NCBI RefSeq assembly: GCF_004102725.1 | Contig: NZ_LHQS01000001.1 | Location: forward strand, 186,001 to 250,000 | Source of the DNA: Methanoculleus taiwanensis | Lineage (GTDB): Archaea; Halobacteriota; Methanomicrobia; Methanomicrobiales; Methanoculleaceae | Length of the DNA stretch: 64,000 nucleotides | Reading direction: 5' to 3' | Part shown: in pieces, positions 14,929 to 24,037 of the stretch | How positions within the stretch are numbered: position 1 is the stretch's first letter | Layout: every line of letters begins with the position of its first letter | Translations under genes and position numbers: made by a program | The notes under the pieces: generated by a model | What the model was told of the DNA's origin: nothing | What the model saw: the letters and a program-made list of their open reading frames with translations, nothing else | Databases searched by the model: none

Positions 14929-16773
14929 ATGATCGAAGAGAGAGAGACGATGCTGCTCGCCACGGTGAGCGCCACAACCTTCAAACCCGATTATATGACG
15001 AATGATAAACTGGAGGCGGCAACCAGGGGGCATGGCGCGCTCGTCATTCCCGTATTCTGCGCGGCGAACTCCCTTGCAGAGGATATCTTCTGTAGTGCCG
15101 GGGCGCCGGAGATGCACCTCCTCGACCGGATGGCGGTGCTCGACGCCGCAGCACCGCACCTACCGCTCGATATGGTGATCGAGAAGGCAGTGCGGGAAGC
15201 GAAACTGGCGGGCGCTGCCCCTGAAAACGCAGCTCTCATCGTCGCAGCGCTCGCTTACTTCAGCGGGAGCTGCGCCCGTTCCGGGGTGCCGCTCGGAAAC
15301 CGGAAACTCGGTGCCATCGCCCGGATGCACGCCGGGGCAGGACGGACGAGTGCGATCGCCCTGACCACGAACAAGTTCACCCACCGGGTGCCCGCTTTCC
15401 CGGCGTATCTTGCGATCTACGAGCAACTGATGGAGGGGAAGCTGACCCGGGTGGACGGGTCGGTGCTCCCGCCATTTGTGGCCGGCGGCGGCGTTTACGG
15501 CCACGCAGCCCTTGGTGAGGACTATAACATCCCCGAACTCGCCCGGAACGCGGCGAAGGTCGGCACCGAAGCGATGATGAAGAGCATGGTTGGTGCCGGG
15601 ATCACACCCTATCCCCTCTGGCCGGCCCTCATCGCCTCGGCCGTTACCATGGAGCTCGTCCACCCCGACGCACTCCTCGGTGAGGAATTCGGCTCATTCG
15701 GAAAGGTCGATTCCGCATATCTCGCCGGAAAAGGTGCCGTAGAGGCAGCAGGGCTCCCTGATAAACTCCACATGCGGGGGACGGGCGAGGAGTACGACAC
15801 CGCCCGGATCGTCGGCGACTTCGGATTGATCCTGAAAGATATCGGCGGCCCCTCCGTCATCGGGTCTATGGCCATGAACGAGATCTTCGCAGGCTTTGCA
15901 GAGTCCGCCATGATCGGCGCAGGGTTCTCGGGCGGCCCCGTGAACGTGCCGCTCGGCCACCTCGCAGGCGACACCCTCCCGGCGCTGCGGCTCATGGTGA
16001 AGTACAACGGCGATATCCATCAGACGGCGGAGGCGATTAAAAACTACAAGAAGGAGTCGTTCATCGACCCGGAGATCGCCCTGACCGCGCTCAACACCAT
16101 CGCGAGGAAGGCCGAACAGGTCTCCCGGGGCTCGATCACCGCGGCATGCATCCTCGCAACCGAACCGGTCCGCGACCGGGCGATCTATCGCCGGGCGGTG
16201 AAGACCTACGAGATGATGAAAGAGGGCAGATCCGTCGAGGATGTCGCCCACGCCCTTGACGCCGAACGGCTTGCTTATGTCGAGAAACGGGGTTCTGCGA
16301 TCCTCTCCGGCTTTACCGGAAAGTCGATCGAGTTCAAGTTCACCGAGATCGCACCCCAGGCCAGAAGGACGGATCGCTTTACTGCGAAGTTCTGGGGATT
16401 CGACGCGAAGGCGTCGTACGACGTCACCATCGACGGGAAGAAATACCATATCGAGAACCTGACGGCAAAAGTCGTCCCCGAGTATGTCCTCGAAGGGAAG
16501 GGGCGGGACGACCCGAACATGGGGACGGCAATCTTCGCCGGAGCCGTCCTCCTGCAGGAGCTCCAGTATATCGGCCACACCATCATCAACCTCACCGTTC
16601 CGGCCGCCATGGCAGCCCTGCTCGGCATGGACGCTGCAGAGGCAGGGAAAAGAGCTGCGCAGGGAGCCTACCTGACGAACGCCATCCCCGGCGGACGGGA
16701 GACGGCCACGGAAGTCGCCGGTCTTGCACAGAAGATCTACACGCGCCTGAACGAACCGATGCCTGAGGCTTAA
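14929..16773 (+). CDS. Uncharacterised conserved protein, 614 residues
   Basis: Start at ATG 14929, seven bases after AGGAGGT. I do not recognise a family. The protein appears soluble, rich in Ala, Gly and Met. Glycine-rich stretches include VLPPFVAGGGVYGHAALGED, GDFGLILKDIGGPSVIGSMA and AGFSGGPVNVPLGHLAGDTL, suggesting an enzyme with phosphate- or cofactor-binding loops. Two nearby Cys residues (VIPVFCAANSLAEDIFCSAG) near residue 50 could bind metal. The last 180 residues include a beta-rich part (KASYDVTIDGKKYHIENLTA). It is followed 17 bp later by larC, so an operon is likely. Possibly part of the same nickel-cofactor or metal-related function, but that is a context guess. Confidence 0.7.
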   Translation: MIEERETMLLATVSATTFKPDYMTNDKLEAATRGHGALVIPVFCAANSLAEDIFCSAGAPEMHLLDRMAVLDAAAPHLPLDMVIEKAVREAKLAGAAPENAALIVAALAYFSGSCARSGVPLGNRKLGAIARMHAGAGRTSAIALTTNKFTHRVPAFPAYLAIYEQLMEGKLTRVDGSVLPPFVAGGGVYGHAALGEDYNIPELARNAAKVGTEAMMKSMVGAGITPYPLWPALIASAVTMELVHPDALLGEEFGSFGKVDSAYLAGKGAVEAAGLPDKLHMRGTGEEYDTARIVGDFGLILKDIGGPSVIGSMAMNEIFAGFAESAMIGAGFSGGPVNVPLGHLAGDTLPALRLMVKYNGDIHQTAEAIKNYKKESFIDPEIALTALNTIARKAEQVSRGSITAACILATEPVRDRAIYRRAVKTYEMMKEGRSVEDVAHALDAERLAYVEKRGSAILSGFTGKSIEFKFTEIAPQARRTDRFTAKFWGFDAKASYDVTIDGKKYHIENLTAKVVPEYVLEGKGRDDPNMGTAIFAGAVLLQELQYIGHTIINLTVPAAMAALLGMDAAEAGKRAAQGAYLTNAIPGGRETATEVAGLAQKIYTRLNEPMPEA

Positions 16774-16790
16774 GTCACGCCACGGATACC

Positions 16791-17996
16791 ATGAAGGCAC
16801 TCGTTATCGACCCGAAGATCGCAGGGATAGCGGGAGATATGCTCCTCGCCTCCCTCATCGATCTCTCGGGCTCTGCCGATCTCCTTGACCCGCTGGCCGG
16901 AGCAATTGCCGACCTCGACCACTGCCGGCAGTTCTCGTTCACCCCGCGGGAGGTCGACGCCGGCGGAATTACGGCGGTGCGCCTCGATATCCGGATCGAA
17001 GAGGAACGCTCCGGAAACGACGGCGATCTCCGGCAGTCACTTCTCGGAGTGGCCGAGACCATCGGGCTCCCGGAACGCGCAAAAACCCGGGCGCTCTCGG
17101 TACTCGACGATCTCGTCGCTGCAGAGGCAAAGCTCCACCGCACCGGGTTCCACCATCACGAGATCGCCTCCGTCGACACAATCTTTGATATTCTCGGCCC
17201 GCTGCTCCTCCTCGAAGACCTCGAGTTCCTCGACGGGATCATCTACGCAACCCCGCCCGCTCTCGGCGGCGGGTCTATCCGGACGGCTCACGGGGATATC
17301 GCGTGCCCTGCTCCGGCGACGCTGGAGGTGCTCTCCCGGCACCGGATCCCGTATACCTCCCTCCCGGTGGAGATGGAACTGACGACGCCGACGGGAGCGG
17401 CGATCCTCGCGGCGCTCGCGGAGAAGGTCGTCGATCCCTACCCCCCCATGACCCCGATCCGGGTCGGCTACGGCACCGGTACCCGACTGATCGACGGCAG
17501 ACCGAACGTCCTCCGGGTCGTCGAGGGCGAGGTCGCACCGGCGGCACGGCGCCGGGTGGTGATGCTCGAGACGAACCTCGACGATATCTCCGGCGAGACG
17601 GTCGGCTATGTCGTCGAGCGGCTTATGGACGAAGGGGCCATCGACGTCTTCGTCACCCAGGCCATCGGGAAGAAGAACCGGCCGGTCTCCGTCTTCTCAG
17701 TCATGGTGCACGAACGGGACGCCGACCGGATGCTCACCCTGCTCATGGCCGAGACCGGCACGCTCGGTGTTCGTATCCAGGAAATTCCGAAGGTCGTGGC
17801 GCACCGGTCAAAAGAGTCAATCCCGGTCGCCGTCGACGGCAGGACGTTCCCGGTCAGAGTGAAGACGTCGAGGCTGAACGGCCGGATTATCGCGAGGAAA
17901 CCGGAGCACGACGACCTCGCCGCCATCGCCCGGGAACTCGGGATCCCCCTCCGCGACGTCGCAGAGACGGTCAGGCGGCAGATACCCGGGGCGTGA
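16791..17996 (+). CDS. larC: LarC-family nickel-insertion protein (DUF111)
   Basis: 401 residues. Signature segments are DPKIAGIAGDMLLASLIDL, FHHHEIASVDTIFDILGP (His-rich metal site), YATPPALGGGSIRTAHGDI, TPTGAAILAAL and LETNLDDISGETVGYVVERL. LarC inserts nickel into pyridinium-3,5-bisthiocarboxylic acid mononucleotide to make the nickel-pincer cofactor of lactate racemase and related LarA enzymes. Full length for the family and not split by a programmed frameshift as in some bacteria. No larA, larB or larE is visible in the window. Its last 26 bases overlap the converging DUF72 gene. Confidence 0.9.
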   Translation: MKALVIDPKIAGIAGDMLLASLIDLSGSADLLDPLAGAIADLDHCRQFSFTPREVDAGGITAVRLDIRIEEERSGNDGDLRQSLLGVAETIGLPERAKTRALSVLDDLVAAEAKLHRTGFHHHEIASVDTIFDILGPLLLLEDLEFLDGIIYATPPALGGGSIRTAHGDIACPAPATLEVLSRHRIPYTSLPVEMELTTPTGAAILAALAEKVVDPYPPMTPIRVGYGTGTRLIDGRPNVLRVVEGEVAPAARRRVVMLETNLDDISGETVGYVVERLMDEGAIDVFVTQAIGKKNRPVSVFSVMVHERDADRMLTLLMAETGTLGVRIQEIPKVVAHRSKESIPVAVDGRTFPVRVKTSRLNGRIIARKPEHDDLAAIARELGIPLRDVAETVRRQIPGA

Positions 17997-18666
17997 TCAG
18001 GCCGGACATCGCCCGGGCGTTCCTGAGCATGGCGTGGTCGTTGTTGAAGAAGATATACGCACGGCCGGGGTCGACCCGGCAGATCGCGTCCCGGATCTCC
18101 CGGAGTTCCTCTTCGGAATAGTCGTGCCGGTACCAGTCGGTTCTCCCGTGCATCCGGAGGTAGACGATCTCTCGGGGGAAGATCCTTCTCTGGAAGTCCG
18201 GGGAGTCGACCGAGACGAGGGTGACCTCCTCCGAGAGCCGGCAGCAGACTGCGTCGTCCCCGAGGAGAGCGGGATTCCTGATCTCGAGGGCGAACCGCTC
18301 CAGAAGGTCGGTCTTCCGGGCAAATGAGAGCAGTCTCTCGGCGTCGTGCATCCGGGGCGGCGCCTGAAAGAGGTAGAAATCTACGAGGTCGTCCATGGGT
18401 TCCAGACGGTCGCGGAACCGCTTCCAGACCTCGAAGGCATTGTCGTTGAAGAGGTGCCGGTGCGTCACCGACCGGTTGACTTTCACGCTCCAGCGAAGAC
18501 GCGAACCGGCCTCTTCCCACGCTGCTACGGCAGATTCCGATGGAAACCGGTAGAAACTCATGTTCAGCTCGACGGCGCTGAGCCCCGACGCTTCGACGTA
18601 CCACGCGAGGCTCGCACCCTCATTCCAGTCGTACGCCCACCCGCTCGTACCGACATATATGTCCAT
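17971..18666 (-). CDS. DUF72 family protein (TIM-barrel-like)
   Basis: 231 residues. The start IYVGTSGWAYDWNEG, then GLSAVELNMSFYRFPS, RWSVKVNRSVTHRHLF, FALEIRNPAL, VYLRMHGRTDWYRHDYS and YIFFNNDH are the conserved blocks of DUF72 (YecE-like) proteins, which fold as TIM barrels. Their reaction is unknown; the E-x-N, R-N and H-G-R residues line a putative active site. Length is typical. The gene follows the methyltransferase at 18721-19458 by 54 bp on the same strand and overlaps larC at its 3' end. Confidence 0.88.
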   Translation of the reverse strand: MDIYVGTSGWAYDWNEGASLAWYVEASGLSAVELNMSFYRFPSESAVAAWEEAGSRLRWSVKVNRSVTHRHLFNDNAFEVWKRFRDRLEPMDDLVDFYLFQAPPRMHDAERLLSFARKTDLLERFALEIRNPALLGDDAVCCRLSEEVTLVSVDSPDFQRRIFPREIVYLRMHGRTDWYRHDYSEEELREIRDAICRVDPGRAYIFFNNDHAMLRNARAMSGLITPRVSAA

Positions 18667-18720
18667 ACCCGCCGTTGCAGAGACGGGAGGGATAAATAGT
18701 TGTGGTTAACAGTCGGGGGT

Positions 18721-19458
18721 CTACCAGATACCGGGCACGAAGACGTAGATCGCCCAGCCCATGTACTCGCGCCCGTAGCCGAAGTACTCTTCCTGGAGGC
18801 GGCGGAAGTAGCCCGCGATCTCCTCCCGCTCCGGGTGGTCGGGGTTGGCGGAGAGCCAGGCGAGAAGCGACTGCCAGATACCCGACTCGTAGCGGTCCCA
18901 GTCGTCCTCGCTCGCCCGCAGGACGGCGGCAAGGTCGAGCCCGGCGTCTCTGGCCGTGCCGAGGATCTCGTACTCGGTCGGGACACTGCTCCATTCCCGT
19001 GCAAACTCCGCCGGCACCCGGTCGTGCCGCCAGTAGCGGTCGCCCATGATGATCGCCCCGTCGTCGTGCACGAGGTCGAGCATCGCGTGAAGAGCAGGCT
19101 CAAACCCGTTCCAGATATGTGATGCTCCGATACAGGAGGCTCCGTCGAAGGGCGTCTCCGAGATGTAGGCGGCGGCATCAGTGCAGAGAACCTCTATCCG
19201 GTCGGCGAGCCCGGCCTCTGCAAGCAGGCCGCGTGCCTGCCCGCAGGCGCTCTCCCGGAGTTCGAGCCCGACGCCGGAGATCCCATAGGCTTCACCCCAG
19301 AGCGCGAGAGTCGTGCCGTTCCCCGAGCCCACGTCGATGATACGGCTCGCGTTGTTCCACCCGGCGGCTTTGCCTGCGGCAAGCAGTTTCTCAGGCGTTG
19401 TCGGGTTCATGATCGGCAGCGCTCCCTGCGATATGGTGACGATATCATTGACATTCAT
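18721..19458 (-). CDS. SAM-dependent methyltransferase
   Basis: 245 residues from ATG 19458, preceded by a GGAG ribosome-binding site. A class I Rossmann fold shows motif I IIDVGSGNGTTLALW, then GVGLELRESACGQARGLLAE (the acidic residue after beta-2 binds the ribose), CTDAAAYI and DGASCIGASHIW. It resembles small-molecule methyltransferases rather than rRNA ones, but no substrate can be named. The upstream minus-strand extension to 19839 overlaps the divergent regulator gene and was rejected. Shares its upstream region with the HTH-PAS-GAF regulator at 19573. Confidence 0.82.
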   Translation of the reverse strand: MNVNDIVTISQGALPIMNPTTPEKLLAAGKAAGWNNASRIIDVGSGNGTTLALWGEAYGISGVGLELRESACGQARGLLAEAGLADRIEVLCTDAAAYISETPFDGASCIGASHIWNGFEPALHAMLDLVHDDGAIIMGDRYWRHDRVPAEFAREWSSVPTEYEILGTARDAGLDLAAVLRASEDDWDRYESGIWQSLLAWLSANPDHPEREEIAGYFRRLQEEYFGYGREYMGWAIYVFVPGIW

Positions 19459-19535
19459 ACTGGTGATCTCCGGAGGATGAGGTGGAACCGAATCGATGAT
19501 GAAGGGATCCTTCGTCCTCCCTCCGGACCGGTGCC

Positions 19536-19547
19536 AATATATAAATA
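19536..19547 (+). promoter_or_regulatory. TATA box for the HTH-PAS-GAF regulator
   Basis: ATATATAAATA centred near 19542, about 30 bases before the ATG at 19573. The mRNA is predicted to have almost no leader. Confidence 0.55.
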
Positions 19548-19572
19548 CCGTCGCGGCACCGGTGCCCGTGCT

Positions 19573-21114
19573 ATGCAGCAGGAAGAGCACGATACCCAGA
19601 CGCGGATCCTTCGTGCTCTCCGGTTCCGGCCGAAGGGCATGACCATTACGGACGTAGCGAAGCAGATCGGGGCGACCAGGAGTTCGGCCTCGAAGCACCT
19701 CGAGATCCTGCAGATCGCGGGCAGGGTCGATGTGCGGAGCATTGGCAATGCGAAGCTCTACTCGCTCGCCCAGCGCGTCCCGATGTCCGCGTTCCTCTGC
19801 TTCACGAGGAACCTGATCCTCATCCTGGATGCCAGCCATCGGATCGTCCAGGTCAACGACCAGTGTCTCAGGCTTCTCCAGCGTTCAAAGGATGACCTCG
19901 TCGGCCTGACCCTCGAGGAGGCGGCGCTTCCGATCGTCTCCAAACCGGAAGCGATCGCCGTCGTCGAGGGGCTCGAGCGCGAGCAGGTCGTCACCGATCT
20001 CGGCTACCGGAGCGGCGGGAAAGACCTCTTCTTCCAGATGCAGGCGATCCCGACGACCTTCGACGACGGTGAGAAGGGCGCTACGCTCGTCCTCGAGGAT
20101 ATCACCGAACGGAAACAGTACGTCCGGAATATGGAATTCCTCGCCATGACCGCGATGGAGCTCGTCGATATGCCCGCTGAGGCGGATATCTACCAGTACA
20201 TCGGTAAGCGGATCATCGAACTTGCTCCAGAGGCATGTGTATATGTCCTTTCGTACGACGAGATCAACCAGCAGTTTTCTCTGCGGGCGACGGAAGGTGA
20301 GAGCTTCCACGACGGACTGATCCGAATCCTGAGGCGGGATCCGATTGGCCTAATAATGCCCTTTACCGAGGTACTATCTCATCCCCAGGGGGGAAACCCC
20401 ATAAGTCTACTCCATAGCGGCACCCATGAGATCGTATTCTATCCGGATCCCGGCCCGGAGGGATTATCATTCTATGATTTATGCTTCCGCCAGATCCCCG
20501 AAGAGATCTGCGAGGAGATCCGTCAGACATGGAATCTTGGGAAGGTGTATGTTACCTTCTTAGTCTGGGGAGAGCAGCTCTTCGGGGATGTCGGGATATT
20601 CATGGCACCGCATGAGAAACTCGAGAACCAGCAGGCGATCGAATCGTTCCTCCGGCAGACCTCCATCGCCATCGCCCGGCGGCAGACGGAAGAACGGCTC
20701 CGCCGCAGCGAGCGCCGGTTCCGGGACGTCATCGACTCCTCCCCCATCGCTGCCGCCATCATCGAGAGCGACGGCCGCTACTCCTTCATCAACCGCCAGT
20801 TCGCCGACCTCTTTGGGTATACGCTCGCGGACATCCCCACCGGACGGGAGTGGTTCCGAAAGGCATTCCCCGACGAGACCTCCCGCCGGGAGGCGATCGC
20901 CGCATGGAAGTCCGACCGGGAGCAGGCCGGCAAGGGCACACCCCGTCCCCGAACGTTCCGGGTCAGGTGCAAAGGCGGCGAAGAGAAGGCGGTTCTCTTT
21001 CGGCCCGTGGAACTCTGCGACGGGACAGAGCACATCACCTACGAGGATGTCACCGAAGAACGCCGGGCATACCGGGTACTGGTCGGGGAGATCGCAGAAC
21101 TGCGGCGGCGGTAG
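19573..21114 (+). CDS. HTH-PAS-GAF-PAS sensor regulator
   Basis: 513 residues from ATG 19573; in-frame codons upstream to 19477 contain the TATA box and cannot be translated from it. Residues 1-70 form a winged HTH (FRPKGMTITDVAKQIGATRS) ending in LAQRVPMSAF, then a PAS domain (about 72-190), a GAF-like domain (about 200-375) and a second PAS (about 385-500) with SFINRQFADLFGYTLADIPT. There is no kinase or output enzyme domain, so DNA binding through the HTH is the likely output. Paralog of the genes at 1495 and 21807; the C-terminal PAS is very similar to one in 21807 (LPTGEELFRQAFPTAS versus IPTGREWFRKAFPDETS). Confidence 0.88.
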   Translation: MQQEEHDTQTRILRALRFRPKGMTITDVAKQIGATRSSASKHLEILQIAGRVDVRSIGNAKLYSLAQRVPMSAFLCFTRNLILILDASHRIVQVNDQCLRLLQRSKDDLVGLTLEEAALPIVSKPEAIAVVEGLEREQVVTDLGYRSGGKDLFFQMQAIPTTFDDGEKGATLVLEDITERKQYVRNMEFLAMTAMELVDMPAEADIYQYIGKRIIELAPEACVYVLSYDEINQQFSLRATEGESFHDGLIRILRRDPIGLIMPFTEVLSHPQGGNPISLLHSGTHEIVFYPDPGPEGLSFYDLCFRQIPEEICEEIRQTWNLGKVYVTFLVWGEQLFGDVGIFMAPHEKLENQQAIESFLRQTSIAIARRQTEERLRRSERRFRDVIDSSPIAAAIIESDGRYSFINRQFADLFGYTLADIPTGREWFRKAFPDETSRREAIAAWKSDREQAGKGTPRPRTFRVRCKGGEEKAVLFRPVELCDGTEHITYEDVTEERRAYRVLVGEIAELRRR

Positions 21115-21227
21115 CCTTCCTGATCAGCATTATAAAGCTATGCAAGGCAATGCTGTTTCGCGGCTTTGACTCGTAAATATTGATGGTTCTTCGGACTATT
21201 CCTCTCCCGTCCAAGGAGGGGATAGAA

Positions 21228-21713
21228 ATGTCTGACGTGAAAGATCTTCGCGAGCAGCAGGAGGTTGTAAACCTTCTGGATCAGCTCATAAACGGCGATA
21301 CCTACTCAAGCATCCAGGCGGCCGCGGCTCTCGCCGCCGTCGGAGAAGGGGTCGAGAACTCGCTCCTGGCGCTCCTGACCGACAGCGGGACGGTCGACCG
21401 CTGGAATGTTGCCATGGCACTCGCCCGGGTCGGAACACCTGCCGTCGACGGCCTTATCACTGTCACAGCCACCGGAGACGATGCTGTCCGGAACCCTGCC
21501 GTCTGGGCGCTCGCCGAGATCGGGGATGCTCGGGCGGTGGAACCGCTCGCGGCCATACTCAGGGAGAGTACATCCGAGTGCTGCAGGGCGCTGACCGCCG
21601 CCGCCCTGCTGAAGATCGGCGACCCCGCCGGCATCGCAGCCGTCGAAGAGGAACTGGCTACGCACGGAGAAGCATTCGAGGGGCTCGTTATGGAGGCCTA
21701 CGAGGGGACGTAA
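21228..21713 (+). CDS. HEAT-repeat protein
   Basis: 161 residues from ATG 21228, with AAGGAGG ahead at 21213-21219. Most of it is four to five HEAT/PBS-lyase-like helical repeats (SSIQAAAALAAVGEGVENSL, DRWNVAMALARVGTPAVDGL, AVRNPAVWALAEIGDARAVE, ECCRALTAAALLKIGDPAGI). Such repeats usually mediate protein binding. It sits alone between two paralogous HTH-PAS regulators and may be an accessory or scaffold for one of them, which is context inference. A TATA-like GTAAATATT lies near 21174. A pyrimidine-rich tract just after the stop (21715-21735) could terminate transcription. Confidence 0.78.
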   Translation: MSDVKDLREQQEVVNLLDQLINGDTYSSIQAAAALAAVGEGVENSLLALLTDSGTVDRWNVAMALARVGTPAVDGLITVTATGDDAVRNPAVWALAEIGDARAVEPLAAILRESTSECCRALTAAALLKIGDPAGIAAVEEELATHGEAFEGLVMEAYEGT

Positions 21714-21806
21714 ACCGCCTCCCCCTTTCTTTTCCCGGCATCCTCCTGCCGTACCCGCCCCCGGTGCAAACCATTATCAACCCTGCCGGACTGATGCTGC
21801 GCAGGT

Positions 21807-23924
21807 ATGAGCCCGGATCAGGAGAAGGCCTCCCGGATCAGGAACGCTCTCCGGTTCAGGCCAAAAGGAATGACGATATCGGAGATCTCCCGGACTACCG
21901 GGATGAATAGGAACTCCGTTGCAAAGTATCTCGACGTCCTGCTCATCTCCGGGCAGGTGGCGATGGAAGAGATAGGCAACGCGAAGGTCTACACTCTCTC
22001 CCAACGGGTTCCGATCTCGGCGTTCGTGGATGTTACCCGTGACGGCGTCCTCATCCTTGATGCTGACCGTCGGATCGTCCAGGTGAACGAACAGTTCCTG
22101 CACCTGGCCGGTGTCGGGAGAGACGAGATCGTCGATCGATCTCTGGCAGAGATAAGGGCACAGGTGCCGGTGATCTCGACCATCTGCAGTTTTCTCGCGG
22201 AAGGAGCGGAACGTGAGGCGACGGTGGACGGCATCCCCATTCCGGACGGTGATGAACAGCGCTACTACCGGGCGAAGATCATCCCGACGGTCTTTGAAGA
22301 CGGGCAGCATGGAACAACTGTGATCCTCGAGGATACAACCCGGCAGACGAAGATCCGTGCGGTGGAAGCGCTCCTCGCCTGCATCGTCGACTCCTCCGAC
22401 GACGCCATCATCGGTGAGAACCTGAACGGGATCATCGCCAGCTGGAATGCCGGGGCATCACGGCTCTACGGCTATGCGGCGGAGGAGGCGATCGGCAGGC
22501 CAATCTCGCTCCTCTTTCCTCCCGAACGGCGCGAAGAACTCACTTACCTCCGAAGTCGCGTCCACCGGGGAGAGCGGGTCGAGCACTTCGAGACGGTCAG
22601 GATTGCGAAGAACGGAACGCCGATCGATGTCGCCGTCACGCTCTCACCGATCCTCGATCCGGACGGCGAACTAATCGGCGTTTCGACGATCACCCGGGAC
22701 ATCTCCACGCAGAAAACGGCTGAAGCAGAGATCGAAGGAGCGAACCAGCTCCTCTCCGGCATCATCGACTTCCTCCCGGACGCCACACTCGTCGTCGATA
22801 CGAATGATTGCATCATCGCCTGGAACCGGGAGATGGAGGTGTTGACGGATCTCCCGAAGTCCGAGGTGCTCGGAAAGGGCATCCATTCCTACGCCGTCCC
22901 GTTCTACAGGGAGTCGCGGAGCATGATCAACGGGCGTCCCGGTACACCGGATAGCCCAACCATCTCCATGAGGTTCAGGCGGAACGGCGATACCGTCTTC
23001 GGCACGGGATATTTCCCCCGCGCCTACGGGAAAAGAGGTGCGCACCTCTGGGGGAAGGCGTCACCCATCCTCGACCGGAACGGGAACCGGATCGGTACCA
23101 TCGAATCGCTCCGCGACGTCACCGGCCTGCGTGCTGCAGAGGAAGCCCTCCGACAGAGCGAAAGAAGGTTTCGGATGGCGGTCACCCACGCTCCGTTCCC
23201 GATCACCGTCGTCGACCGGGAGGGGCGGATCATCTGCCACAACCAGAAGTTCACAGAGATCTTCGGGTACGGCCAGGACGACCTCCCCACCGGAGAGGAA
23301 CTCTTCCGTCAGGCATTCCCGACCGCCTCGTACCGCAGAGAGGCGCGTACCGCCTGGCGTGAATTCGTTCACCAGGCAGAGACTGGTATGGTCGAATCAA
23401 GAAAGTTCAGGGTCAGGTGCAGAAACGGCGAGGTAAAACCCGTCCTCTTCCGGGCGACAGCGCTCACCGACGGGATCTATCTGCTCACCTGGGAAGATAT
23501 CTCCGAGGCACGCCGGATCTACACCATCCTCCTCACCGAGATGGTGAAAATGAAACAGGCAGGCGGCGACCAGGCAGGCACGGCGATCGTCATCACCGAT
23601 TCCGCCGGATACATCTCGTTCGTCAACCGGACACTCCTGGCACTCTGGGGGTATCAGGGAGAGGGAGAGATCCTGAACCGGCATGCAACCGAGTTATGGG
23701 ATGAACCCGACGAAGCATCCGATCTCTTTATCCGGCTCCGGCAGGGAGAAAGCTGGTGCGGCATGCTGAACGGGCGAGGGCGGGACGGTACGGCATTCTC
23801 CACGCTGGTCACCGCCGATCCGGTCATCGCCGGCACAGGTGGGATTACAACGCTGGTGCTGGCAGCGGTGCCCCTTCACCACCGCCTGCCGGCAAGCGAT
23901 CCGGCACCACGGAAAAGAGCATGA
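21807..23924 (+). CDS. HTH-multiPAS sensor regulator
   Basis: 705 residues. A winged HTH at 1-65 (FRPKGMTISEISRTTGMNRN) runs into LSQRVPISAF and a PAS domain (about 70-185). Four more PAS domains follow (about 190-310, 315-435, 440-565 and 585-690), including IDSAGYI-like and WNAGASRLYGYAAEEAIGRP motifs. No histidine kinase domain. The third of three paralogs in the window. A TATA-like CATTATCAA near 21771 suits the ATG at 21807. Stimulus and target genes are unknown; polyphosphate kinase lies 113 bp downstream with its own promoter. Confidence 0.88.
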   Translation: MSPDQEKASRIRNALRFRPKGMTISEISRTTGMNRNSVAKYLDVLLISGQVAMEEIGNAKVYTLSQRVPISAFVDVTRDGVLILDADRRIVQVNEQFLHLAGVGRDEIVDRSLAEIRAQVPVISTICSFLAEGAEREATVDGIPIPDGDEQRYYRAKIIPTVFEDGQHGTTVILEDTTRQTKIRAVEALLACIVDSSDDAIIGENLNGIIASWNAGASRLYGYAAEEAIGRPISLLFPPERREELTYLRSRVHRGERVEHFETVRIAKNGTPIDVAVTLSPILDPDGELIGVSTITRDISTQKTAEAEIEGANQLLSGIIDFLPDATLVVDTNDCIIAWNREMEVLTDLPKSEVLGKGIHSYAVPFYRESRSMINGRPGTPDSPTISMRFRRNGDTVFGTGYFPRAYGKRGAHLWGKASPILDRNGNRIGTIESLRDVTGLRAAEEALRQSERRFRMAVTHAPFPITVVDREGRIICHNQKFTEIFGYGQDDLPTGEELFRQAFPTASYRREARTAWREFVHQAETGMVESRKFRVRCRNGEVKPVLFRATALTDGIYLLTWEDISEARRIYTILLTEMVKMKQAGGDQAGTAIVITDSAGYISFVNRTLLALWGYQGEGEILNRHATELWDEPDEASDLFIRLRQGESWCGMLNGRGRDGTAFSTLVTADPVIAGTGGITTLVLAAVPLHHRLPASDPAPRKRA

Positions 23925-23985
23925 CGGAGTGGAGGCAGCGTTACTATACCTGCAATTCAATATAGGAGCAGGGACAAAATACATA

Positions 23986-23998
23986 AGACTATATAATT
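23986..23998 (+). promoter_or_regulatory. TATA box for ppk
   Basis: ACTATATAAT at about 23988-23997 predicts a transcript start near 24019, ahead of a GGGGAG ribosome-binding site and the ATG at 24038. Confidence 0.55.
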
Positions 23999-24037
23999 AT
24001 TCGCCTGCTACCCAGACCATCAGCAGGGGAGAGACCG

